DNA of 64,000 nucleotides from Cupriavidus necator A5-1 (GTDB lineage: Bacteria > Pseudomonadota > Gammaproteobacteria > Burkholderiales > Burkholderiaceae). The notes beneath the pieces were generated by a model that saw only the letters and a list, made by a program, of their open reading frames with translations, was not told the DNA's origin and did not search any database. The stretch lies in the NCBI RefSeq assembly GCF_000744095.1, contig NZ_JQLI01000004.1, positions 427,515 through 491,514 of the forward strand. Reading direction: 5' to 3'. Of the stretch, positions 43,727-51,552 are shown piece after piece. The first letter of the stretch is position 1, and each line of letters opens with the position of its first letter. A program made the translations under genes and the position numbers.

Positions 43727-43743
43727 GGTAAGCGGTGCTAACC
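43727..43743. promoter_or_regulatory. LysR-type operator 6 (GGTAAG-N5-CTAACC)
   Basis: Inverted repeat GGTAAG-CGGTG-CTAACC between the CoA-transferase gene and the porin gene. Same pattern as five sites at 25.1, 27.1 and 31.5 kb. Confidence 0.65.
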
Positions 43744-43976
43744 GCGGTGGGCGCAGAGGCGGGAATCGGAAGGCTCGGAATCGGGCTCGCGCAATGCGTC
43801 CCGCGTAGCGCGCAGGCGCGAATGGCAGCAGCCGATCGTTGCTTGAATGGCGCGGATGTCGCGCGGGCCAGGGCAGACTGGCCTCGATGAGTTAGCTGCC
43901 CCGACCCCAGACGCTTGCAGTCAGCGGCAAGGGGCCGACTGCCAAGGGGCGATCACGGCTTCACGCCGTTGCGCGA

Positions 43977-45071
43977 TCAGAACTTGTGACGCAAGCCGAT
44001 AACCGTGCCGAACTGGTTCGCACCGGCAATGACTGTCCCGAAGCCAACGCCGCCCGAGCCGAGGCCGAGAGACGACCCGTTATGGTTCTTTGTATAGCCA
44101 ATCGTCATGTAAGCGTCGGTGCGCTTCGAAAACGCATAGTCAGCCGACGCCACGAACAGCCAGGGATCGGCGTTGGTACCTGCAAAGTCCTGGTAGTAAG
44201 CCCCCGCGGAAAGCGTGAGCGGGGTTGCAGCCTGCCAACGCGCCCCGGCCCACCAGAGGTTGGAGCGTTGGGTCGCCTGACGAGCCGGTGCTCCCGTCAA
44301 CAGGGCGCCGTCATATGCCTTGGCCCAACGGTAGCCCGCATAGACCGTTGTGTTTCCGAAGGAATAGGTCCCCGCAAGCACGGCCCGGCGCGCGGTCGCG
44401 TCCGGCGTGGTGCTGAGGGTGCCGGTGTTAATCTCGTCATACGCCGTGGCGATGCTGAAGTTTCCGGACGAATATGCCAGGCTTCCGCCAAATTCGCGCC
44501 CTATCTTCGCATTGCCCGGAACTTCGCTCCCATTGGCCTTCCCGCTATCGGAGCCAAAGCTGTACATCGCCGAGGCCTTAAGGCCGCCAAACTTTCCAAC
44601 ATACTTGACAGTGTTATCGGCTCGGGATGCCAAGACGACATCCTGCACAAGCACCGAGTACCTTGGAGCGAGACCGACGGGATCGATATCCCCTGCGATT
44701 TCGAATAGAGAATTGATCTGCCTGCCGAGAAGGAATGACCCCCATCGTCCCTGCAGGCCAACATATGCGCTCCGCCCAAAGAGTCGCCCTCCCTGACCAG
44801 ATTGCGCACTATCGGAGTCGAATCCGCTTTCGAGTACGAAGAGGCCCTTCAAGCCGCTCCCCAAATCCTCGACACCACGCAGCCCCCAGCGTGAGCCAGA
44901 GAGATTGCCGGGTGTCATGCGAACGACATCGTGACCACCGTTGGGCTGATGGTTGGCGTACTCGATGCCCGCATCTACCACCCCGTATAGCGTAACACTG
45001 CCTTGACCATAGGCAGCGGACGAACAAATCACCACGGTGGATGCGGCCAACAGTTTCAATTGCGACTTCAT
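43977..45071 (-). CDS. general porin (Burkholderiales Gram-negative porin)
   Basis: 364 residues from the ATG at 45071, which has AGGAGA in front. Signal peptide of 22 residues ending AYG, then QGSVTLYGVVDAGIEYANHQ, the standard mature start of the family. Beta strands end with the outer-membrane signature VIGLRHKF with terminal Phe. A 16-strand trimeric channel lets small acids into the periplasm. It lies between the CoA-transferase operon and a Bug gene, so it may supply their substrate. The LRGVEDLGSGLKGLFVLESGFD segment is typical of the group. Confidence 0.92.
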   Translation of the reverse strand: MKSQLKLLAASTVVICSSAAYGQGSVTLYGVVDAGIEYANHQPNGGHDVVRMTPGNLSGSRWGLRGVEDLGSGLKGLFVLESGFDSDSAQSGQGGRLFGRSAYVGLQGRWGSFLLGRQINSLFEIAGDIDPVGLAPRYSVLVQDVVLASRADNTVKYVGKFGGLKASAMYSFGSDSGKANGSEVPGNAKIGREFGGSLAYSSGNFSIATAYDEINTGTLSTTPDATARRAVLAGTYSFGNTTVYAGYRWAKAYDGALLTGAPARQATQRSNLWWAGARWQAATPLTLSAGAYYQDFAGTNADPWLFVASADYAFSKRTDAYMTIGYTKNHNGSSLGLGSGGVGFGTVIAGANQFGTVIGLRHKF

Positions 45072-45722
45072 TCTTTCTCCTGTCTCCATGTTGTTTATTG
45101 GGTCGGGGGAGGAACCTCACCTCGATCTGATGCGGCATATGTGTTCTGCCCAGAGGATCGAAGGATCCTTCCCCCCCTCGTTCTCCTCGGCATGCGCCAC
45201 GGCATTGAATGTTTGGGACCCGTCCGGTTGTTCGCTTGGCGTTGGGGCGCCTCCATAGGCCGAGGTCTTTTTGTGGCGCTGTGGCACGAAGAGCAAGCCC
45301 CATGCCTGAGGGGGATCAAAGCAGGGTGGAACGGTGCGTTTCAACTACGCGCGCGCTGTCTCCGTCGGAAATACGGGAACGCGGCCCATTGGGGTGGTGT
45401 CGACGCGGTGTCTTTCCTGTACTCATGAAAGACGGATGTGCGTGAAGAAAACAGCTAATACAGCCATGTCCGATTGCTGTGGCGGTCAGCGCAACTTACA
45501 GGTCGGGCTAGAAAAGACGACTCGACAAGGGATCGTCCAGACGCCAAGAATCAATGGCGCACAATGTACGCGGGGCGCTGGCGAGAGGCCACCGCAGGCA
45601 ACAGAACCGCCGCGATGTGAAAGGTGAGAACCTGGTGTGAATTGCAGGTACCGTCGGCCTGAGTATCACATCGCTTTTTTTTCGAAGAACGGTGCTGTCT
45701 CTCGTTAAAGGTGAATGATCCG
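45072..45722. other. intergenic region between divergent porin and Bug genes
   Basis: About 650 bases. Holds promoters of both genes and the 43-bp element copy 2. No convincing gene: short frames lack family marks. A T-rich stretch CTTTTTTTTC at about 45674 precedes the Bug gene. Confidence 0.45.
45484..45526 (+). repeat. 43-bp shared upstream element, copy 2
   Basis: Begins GGTCAGCGCAACTTACAGGT and ends CGACTCGAC; matches 34687-34729 at 35 of 43 positions. Lies 197 bases upstream of the Bug gene at 45723, same orientation. Confidence 0.6.
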
Positions 45723-46688
45723 ATGCCACTATCCATTTCCCGCATGATTCTGCTGGCCATGCCGGTTGCCCTGACATTTGCACAAGCGAAGGCGCAGGCC
45801 GGAGAACGCCCTCCACTAAAGCTTGTCGTGCCATACGCGGCCGGCGGATCGACCGACCATGTTGCCCGGCTTCTGCAGAAGCCACTCGGTGAACTCCTGA
45901 AGCAGCCTGTGATTGTAGAGAACAAGCCAGGCGCGGCCGGAACGATGGGCACCGACTATGTAGCAAAGGCGTCCCCTGATGGAAATACCATCTTGTTCGG
46001 CAACCAGGGGCCGAACGCGCTTGTCCCGTCCATTAGAAAGACACCTTACGATGCGCTGAAGGATCTTCGACCTTTGACGACAATCGCTTTCATGCCATTG
46101 GTCTTGACGGTATCGGCAGAGAAGGGCCCAAGAACGTTACAGGCTTTGATGGAGCAGGCGCGTCAGCCGGATGGGAGGGTTAACTACGGCTCATCAGGTA
46201 TCGGTTCGCTTGCTCATTTGACGGGGTTCGAGTTTTCCCGTCGCGGCAAGCTGGACATGCTGCACGTTCCCTACCAAGGCGGATCGCTGGCCGCGGCAGG
46301 CCTGCTTCAGGGCGACATCCGGTGCAGCTTCGTTACCGCTATCGAAGCTGGAGCTCTGGTGCAATCAGGAAAGATGCGATTCATTGGCGTAGCGGCACGG
46401 CAGCGCATGCCTTCGCTACCGGATGTCCCCGCTATTGCCGAAGAATTGCCAGGATTTGAAAGTGTGTTGTGGTTTGCGGCGTTCGCGCCAAAGGGGACTC
46501 GCGACGCTGAGGCGAAACGGCTTCGTGACGCATTGGTCAAGGCAGTAGAGAGTCCGGAGTTCCGAAAGTATCTTGCGGACCATTACGCCGAGGCCAGAGC
46601 CAGTACGCCGGAAGAACTGACGCAGCTTGTTAAGCAGGATATGCAGCATTGGGGCGGCGTTGCCCGTACAGCCAAGATTTCTATGTAA
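45723..46688 (+). CDS. Bug/TctC-family binding protein
   Basis: 321 residues from the ATG at 45723, which has AAAGGTGA at good distance; a GTG 12 bases earlier is the alternative. Sec signal peptide (SRMILLAMPVALTFAQAKAQA). Family marks LKLVVPYAAGGSTDHVAR, VIVENKPGAAGTMGTDYVAKA, PDGNTILFGNQGPNAL and VPAIAEELPGFES. Binds a carboxylic acid in the periplasm. No TctAB partner near. The GAAGTMGTDYVAKA form differs from the three other Bug proteins, so its ligand may differ. Confidence 0.92.
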   Translation: MPLSISRMILLAMPVALTFAQAKAQAGERPPLKLVVPYAAGGSTDHVARLLQKPLGELLKQPVIVENKPGAAGTMGTDYVAKASPDGNTILFGNQGPNALVPSIRKTPYDALKDLRPLTTIAFMPLVLTVSAEKGPRTLQALMEQARQPDGRVNYGSSGIGSLAHLTGFEFSRRGKLDMLHVPYQGGSLAAAGLLQGDIRCSFVTAIEAGALVQSGKMRFIGVAARQRMPSLPDVPAIAEELPGFESVLWFAAFAPKGTRDAEAKRLRDALVKAVESPEFRKYLADHYAEARASTPEELTQLVKQDMQHWGGVARTAKISM

Positions 46689-46729
46689 TGCCAGTAGGAG
46701 TGTGGTATGAGCGGCCCTGCCGCCGCGTG

Positions 46730-46855
46730 GCCGGCAATCGCCGCGATTCGGTGGACGGTGCCGGCTGGGAAATGCTCATTGTGGCCGTGGACGACCACGC
46801 TCCCATCGCCTTCACTGCTATGCAGCCGGATGAAAAGCAGGAAAGCGCGAACAGC
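46730..46855 (+). pseudogene. IS481-family transposase fragment
   Basis: A short frame reads RRDSVDGAGWEMLIVAVDDHAPIAFT and then DEKQESA. This resembles the catalytic core of IS481-type transposases (GWEyxHVAIDDhsRxaf, the DDE Asp pair). Nothing on either side continues the gene, so only about 40 codons survive. Confidence 0.5.
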
Positions 46856-47434
46856 TCTGCGCGCGATCTGCCTTTGCAGCCGCCGCCGCTGCCGCAGCTC
46901 AATGCTTCACAGCTAGTGCCCCCGTTCTGCAGACGCCAATGCCAGGCGACAGAACCAGACCGGCGTCATGATGAATATTAGGCATAAGTTCTGACGGAGT
47001 TGATCGATTTCGGCGCATTGGCACGGCATCGATAAGTCTGGCGCAGACGATGTCAATTCCGTAGGCTGTGGTGTGCCGGACACGCGCACCCCGCACGCCT
47101 GCGATGTGTCGAGGCCCAGGTCAGCCGCCGCATCATGGCAGTTGGAGGAGCGAACAGGGTGGGGGCGGTGGGCCTCAAGCGCGGGTCGATATAGCTATGC
47201 GCTGCCAAGCCTTGTTGCGGCATTGCTACATTGGTTTGGCGCCTGCTTGCGCTGTAACCGGATCTCGATACCCGCCGAGGTCCGGTTCTTTTTTGTCGCG
47301 TGCCCGCCATTGTCTGAATATGTATAACCGCGACGCGCGCATAAATGCCAAAATGCGCATTTGCAGGCGGCGTGCCAATAGAGAATAGGAAGCAAAATTT
47401 CGCTGTCGGCCGCTCTCGCCAAGAGATTCCGTAC
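46856..47434. other. intergenic region with terminator
   Basis: About 580 bases before the phosphodiesterase gene. Apart from the terminator at 47256-47294 no feature is seen. CCTTGTTGCGGCATTGC at about 47210 recalls IS5-type ends but cannot be confirmed. Confidence 0.4.
47256..47294 (+). terminator. rho-independent terminator
   Basis: Stem AACCGGATCTCG pairs with CGAGGTCCGGTT (11 pairs plus one G-T), loop ATACCCGC, followed by CTTTTTT. A strong plus-strand terminator that insulates the phosphodiesterase gene from upstream transcription. Confidence 0.8.
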
Positions 47435-49063
47435 ATGCGACGAAGACACCTGGTAGCAAGTGCCATAGCAGCGGGCATCATCGTTGCCATCCTGCCGTTG
47501 ATGCTGGCTTTGCGGCTGTCGTACAAGGGGGCGATCGCCCAAGAGCAGCGCAAGCTCGATGAGCTGGCGGACCGCGGGCTCAGGAATGCGACAGCGATGC
47601 TGGCACAGGCATCGGACACGCTGACCGACTTCGCTTTCCGTCCCGTCGCGCCATGTACGCATGAACACATTCGGCTGATGCGAGTCGCCACGTTGAGTAC
47701 ACGCGCGGTCGACCAAATCATCCACTTTTCGCATGGCTTCTCCAGGTGTACCTCCTGGGGAATCGTTAGCGGTAGCGAATCCCATCTGCCGCCAGAGCTG
47801 CAGTTGGCAAATGGCATGGGTATGCGGCTGGCGGCGAATCCGCCTGGGATTACGAGTATGAGCATGATTCAGATCTCGTCCTCAGATCATGCGGTGTTGA
47901 TTGCGCCCAGCCGCTTCCTTCCGATGAATGCCAATGGTACGGCACGAGTGGCCGTATTTTCCGCGGCGGGTGCGTTGATTGCTGCCCAACGGGATATGGA
48001 CGTAGCTTTGGCGTCGGCCTTGGTCAAAGGCGCGGCGGCCGCGGACCGTCCAGACCTCCTAGTAGCACTGGCAAAAAGCGACGATGTCGTTATAGTTGCC
48101 TACATGCAGTGCTCCGATGCACGGATGCTGGCCTACCAATTGTTATGGTATTGGATTCCGCCGGGCGCCATCGGCTCCGTCCTGTTTGTCTACTTCGTGC
48201 GCCGGCTCCTGCAAAGACGGCTCTCCGTACATGGCCAGTTGCGGGCGGCGATCGAGCGTCGCGAGCTCTTCATTTGTTATCAGCCGATGGTCGATTTGGC
48301 AACAGGGCGCTGTGTTGGCGCTGAAGCCCTGATGCGCTGGGATAGTTTGGACAGTGGGATGATTCCTCCCAACTTGTTTATTCCGCTGGCCGAAAAGCAT
48401 GGCTTTATTGGCCGTCTTACTCTGCAGGTGCTTGAACTTGTTGCACATGAGATGGCGGCGACGCTGGCAACGAACCGGGACATGCATGTCTCGGTGAACC
48501 TCAGCACGGATGACATGAAGGACGGCAAGACGTTGCAAGCTTTGGCGGATATTGTTAAGAACCGAGATATTCGCGCAGGTCAGATCTGGCTCGAGATAAC
48601 TGAAGGCAGCTTCCTGGAGCTTGAATCCGCGTACACGTTCGTGGCCGAAGCTCGGAAACGTGGGCATGTAGTAGCGATCGACGACTTCGGCACAGGCTAT
48701 TCGAGCCTGCTGGCATTGCAGGAATTGCCGCTCGACGTGCTGAAAATAGACAAGTCCTTCGTGCAATTGATAGGCACAGCGGCGGCGACAGGTACTGTGA
48801 CGACTCATATCATTAGTATGGCCAAGGCTCTGGGGTTGCGAATCGTAGCTGAGGGCGTGGAAAGCGCCGACCAGGCCAGTTACTTGCGCGAGTGGGGTGT
48901 GGAGTGGGGTCAGGGATGGTGGTATGCAAAACCAATGCGAGCAGAGGATTTCAAGTCTTTTGTCGAACAATGCAACGGGTCGACCGGAGGCAGTGGCTTT
49001 TGTTGCACCGCGGGCAGTGGAAACTCGTCGTCGTATACATTGACTGGCAGCAAAGGTAAATGA
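47435..49063 (+). CDS. membrane cyclic-di-GMP phosphodiesterase (CSS-like sensor plus EAL domain)
   Basis: 542 residues from ATG 47435; longer in-frame starts exist. TM segment at about 8-28, a periplasmic sensor of CSS type at 30-235, a second TM at about 238-258, then an EAL domain at 268-525. The sensor motif reads Cys105-Thr-Ser instead of CSS, with a second Cys84 that could form the redox disulfide known for this family. EAL catalytic residues look complete: EAL at 297-299, NLS, ITE, DDFGTGYSSL at 416-425, KIDKSFV and EGVE, so it should degrade c-di-GMP to pGpG. Periplasmic redox state would control it through the cysteines. Stand-alone gene. Confidence 0.9.
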   Translation: MRRRHLVASAIAAGIIVAILPLMLALRLSYKGAIAQEQRKLDELADRGLRNATAMLAQASDTLTDFAFRPVAPCTHEHIRLMRVATLSTRAVDQIIHFSHGFSRCTSWGIVSGSESHLPPELQLANGMGMRLAANPPGITSMSMIQISSSDHAVLIAPSRFLPMNANGTARVAVFSAAGALIAAQRDMDVALASALVKGAAAADRPDLLVALAKSDDVVIVAYMQCSDARMLAYQLLWYWIPPGAIGSVLFVYFVRRLLQRRLSVHGQLRAAIERRELFICYQPMVDLATGRCVGAEALMRWDSLDSGMIPPNLFIPLAEKHGFIGRLTLQVLELVAHEMAATLATNRDMHVSVNLSTDDMKDGKTLQALADIVKNRDIRAGQIWLEITEGSFLELESAYTFVAEARKRGHVVAIDDFGTGYSSLLALQELPLDVLKIDKSFVQLIGTAAATGTVTTHIISMAKALGLRIVAEGVESADQASYLREWGVEWGQGWWYAKPMRAEDFKSFVEQCNGSTGGSGFCCTAGSGNSSSYTLTGSKGK

Positions 49064-49555
49064 CCTTGGCTCGGTTCCCGGTACAGCACCCATGAGCAAC
49101 AATTGTGGCAGTGGCGATAAGCAGGATGGCAGGCAGCCGCCGAATCAGGCTGGTGCCGATGCGCCGCGCCGGCGCCGCGGCCCGGCAGATGCTTGAGCTG
49201 GCTGCCGCTGCGCAATGGGATGTACCGTCGCACGAAGTCCAGACGCCTGCATGAAGTCATCCACATCCCGAGCGGTCGCCGCCTGGGCGCAGGCTGCGGC
49301 GCAACAACCCGTGCCGCCGGCCGACCAGATCAGGCATCGCGAGAATGGCCTCCCGGTCTGGTCTACGAAGGGCGCCGACTATATCTGCACTCCGCGATCA
49401 CAAGACAGCTAGTGCAAGAGGTTGGCCAGGTTTCCTCGTGTCTTGTTCTAGCCTCCGATCGCGGTCGCTAGATGGACGGCGGCACGGACTTTGGGGGGCC
49501 GCGTAGGCGCTTCACACACGCCGGATTGACACGTTAGCGATCTTTCCGCGGTGAC
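49064..49555. other. intergenic region without recognised genes
   Basis: About 490 bases after the phosphodiesterase gene. Only short frames without family marks; one (49215-49412) ends RENGLPVWSTKGADYICTPR and could be a decayed gene end. Leads into IS debris. Confidence 0.4.
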
Positions 49556-49662
49556 AGCTTTCCTTCGCTGAAAGTAAATCGTTGATTTCATTGATGTTGC
49601 GCTCGGTTTCGCTGCCGTTGTCACGCGAATTGACGACATTGCTTCGGAGTCGGTGACAACTT
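49556..49662 (+). repeat. 107-bp dispersed repeat, copy 2
   Basis: Homologous to 10389-10495 (see there). Here it is flanked on both sides by GTGACA(A/G)CTT boundaries, and is followed by GTTCTACGG and then the ISL3 relic. The order relative to the ISL3 end is reversed compared with copy 1. Confidence 0.75.
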
Positions 49663-49675
49663 GCCTTTGTTCTAC

Positions 49676-49805
49676 GGCTGGCGGGCTCGCCCACGTTCGT
49701 CAACAAGAAGAAGAATGGCGGTGGTGGGCGGTGGAGACGACGGCCGTTCCACGCTACAACATCCTCCACGCCAGTGCGCCCTCGTCACACAAAGTGCGGA
49801 AGACC
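49676..49805 (+). mobile_element. ISL3-family right-end relic
   Basis: 130 bases matching 10260-10388 almost exactly (GGCTGGCGGGCTCGCCCACG at the left, the terminal CACAAAGTGCGGAAGACC at the right), with a few substitutions and one indel. Only the non-coding tail and terminal repeat remain; transposase and left end are gone. Confidence 0.85.
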
Positions 49806-50077
49806 CAAAAGTCATGCGTCTGCGGGTACGCATAAAGAAAGTTTCCAGCGACAATAGGTGCCTGAAGCAAATCGACCTTCGCTTGGACCCGAGCAACCGC
49901 CGCACGCGCAAGCGCGTGTTTCTTGACGAGATGGACGGAATCGGGAAGCAGTCCCGAAACAGGGGGAGAAATCGTCCGCGTTCATGCCGAAATTGGCATC
50001 GAATTGGCTCCTCGATTTCATCTGGCGGCACTCGTATGGTCAGTTCAGCGTCGCTGACCTGGTTTTGGACACCATCC

Positions 50078-50869
50078 TTAGCCTGACGAATCTTTTTCCT
50101 GGATCATGGATTTCAGAAGCAAATCGAGTGGAGCACTGGAGACCTTGAATATGCCCTGGTATGGGTGGGTTAATTCCAGTATGAGAAAATTGGCACTCGT
50201 GATGGCGATAGCCCCCAACAGCAGAAAAAATATTGCAATTACATTGCCGCCATTGAGGCTGCCATAAAGGAAAAACAACAAACAGGCCCAGCCGAATACA
50301 ATATCAAGAAGCAAGGTTGGTACCTGACTCGATAGACTCCGGACAATATTGGATTGAATGGCAATAAAATTGCTGGAAAACTGGCGAATTGAGTTCAGAT
50401 CGTCACGAGTAATATTTTCAAACTCTTCGGAGATCTTATTTATCTCCAGCACCGTCTCAACATCTTCGGAAAGGTGATCATAATTTACCTCTCCGCCATG
50501 CTTTCCACTCTCATCCGGCCAATATCTTCTCAGTAAGCGAGCAGCCATCCGCCGCAACATAATTCGTGGACTATCAGACACTACAGGGAATTGCTTCAGT
50601 AAAAGATCGATATTGGCTACCGCATTTACGAGCGAATTAAAATCAGCCTGTTGGCTATTGAAGGTGGTATAAGAGGAAGACACCAGCAGACCCAAAACAA
50701 TGGCAAAAAGAGTGCCAATCAATCCGGAAACAGATCGGATTACATCCCCCGATAAATTAATATCGGAAGGGAATAGTGTATGCACATAAATCCCGACAAT
50801 TGCACACGCAAAAGCAGCAATGGCAATTGCAATGCAGCGACAAAGTATACTCATTAAAACCGTCCACAA
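50078..50869 (-). CDS. DUF4239-like (bestrophin-like) membrane protein, AT-rich
   Basis: 263 residues. Two N-terminal membrane segments (about 9-29 and 45-65, with LFAIVLGLLVSSSYTTF) and two C-terminal ones (about 188-207 and 213-231), then HPYQGIFKVSSAPLDLLL, the ending shared with DUF4239 proteins. The middle is a soluble helical region. The pattern fits small bestrophin-like inner-membrane proteins of unknown function, possibly channels. Its codons are rich in A and T, unlike all neighbours, so the gene was probably acquired from elsewhere. It lies alone in IS debris behind a pentanucleotide repeat. Confidence 0.7.
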   Translation of the reverse strand: MWTVLMSILCRCIAIAIAAFACAIVGIYVHTLFPSDINLSGDVIRSVSGLIGTLFAIVLGLLVSSSYTTFNSQQADFNSLVNAVANIDLLLKQFPVVSDSPRIMLRRMAARLLRRYWPDESGKHGGEVNYDHLSEDVETVLEINKISEEFENITRDDLNSIRQFSSNFIAIQSNIVRSLSSQVPTLLLDIVFGWACLLFFLYGSLNGGNVIAIFFLLLGAIAITSANFLILELTHPYQGIFKVSSAPLDLLLKSMIQEKDSSG

Positions 50870-50917
50870 ACGTTATTTTCTTTAATTCGTCGCACAATCC
50901 AAGTACTGATTGAATTC

Positions 50918-50960
50918 CCAAGCCAAGCCAAGCCAAGCCAAGCCAAGCCAAGCCAAGCCA
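50918..50960. repeat. CCAAG pentanucleotide tandem repeat, 8.6 copies
   Basis: Perfect uninterrupted repeat of 43 bases, about 49 bases upstream of the start of the DUF4239-like gene. Five-base repeats mutate by slippage, and copy number would change promoter spacing or, in a minus frame from about 50951, the reading frame. Confidence 0.9.
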
Positions 50961-51035
50961 CGCCTATCCTGACGTGCGTGACCGTTCTTGACACTCCAGA
51001 ACGCACGCATCGGGTTCAAGATCATACATCTGAGC

Positions 51036-51058
51036 GGCCTTGTTGCATAAATCGAGTT
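51036..51058. mobile_element. possible IS5-family end
   Basis: GGCCTTGTTGCATAAATCGA strongly recalls the terminal sequence of IS5-family (IS427-group) elements of Burkholderiales. No transposase of that family is near, so only an end relic could remain. Recognised from memory. Confidence 0.35.
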
Positions 51059-51127
51059 TGAAGACAAAGGTCCCGCTGTGATCTGGAATTCATGCGATAC
51101 GGACGGTATGAGGGCGGGAGAGCGCCG

Positions 51128-51377
51128 GGGCGAACCGATCGCGCAGAGATCAGCTTTACTTCGTGGCCGAGAGTGGCTGCAACTGCCGCGCCCAATGGTG
51201 AGCACTGCCGCATGCTTCCATAGCAACGAGTGCGCGCTCCCGCTTTGTGAAGAACTCTGTCACCTGGCCTCGCTTGAGCTTGCGCTCGATCTCGCCAGAG
51301 TTCGCATTGACCGCATGCAGTTGGAAGATGTGCTTGACAATATCCATGCCGATCGCGGTGAGCTTCATTTGGGACAC
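51128..51377 (-). pseudogene. IS110-family transposase, N-terminal fragment
   Basis: About 80 codons from ATG 51377: MKLTAIGMDIVKHIFQLHAV (first catalytic Asp), KRERALVAMEACGSAHHWARQL, then a 2-base insertion (CTCTCGG for CTCGG) near 51170 shifts the frame; GHEVKLISARSVRP continues in the other frame and stops being recognisable at about 51128. Different sequence from the IS110 gene at 40 kb, so a separate element. Confidence 0.8.
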
Positions 51378-51552
51378 CTCCCGCTAAGGTGGTTGCACGC
51401 CGGAACCCTTCAAGATCTCCGGATTTCTCCCCATATTGACTTGATTGTCATCATGACAAGGAGTATGGTGATGACCAAGTCGTAAACGTTCCGCGAACTC
51501 GGCCACGAGACGCCAGGCACTGGCGCGGACTCTTTGAGGAGGTTAATGCGGC

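Noticed and set aside
47195..47220. IS5-type end at CCTTGTTGCGGCATTGC
   Set aside because: Only a short match to remembered termini, no transposase or partner end nearby.
49448..49769. Small coding frames inside the 107-bp repeat
   Set aside because: The two copies differ at first and second codon positions in each open frame, so there is no sign of protein-level selection.
50918..50960. CRISPR array
   Set aside because: Five-base perfect tandem units without spacers are a microsatellite; no cas genes are present.
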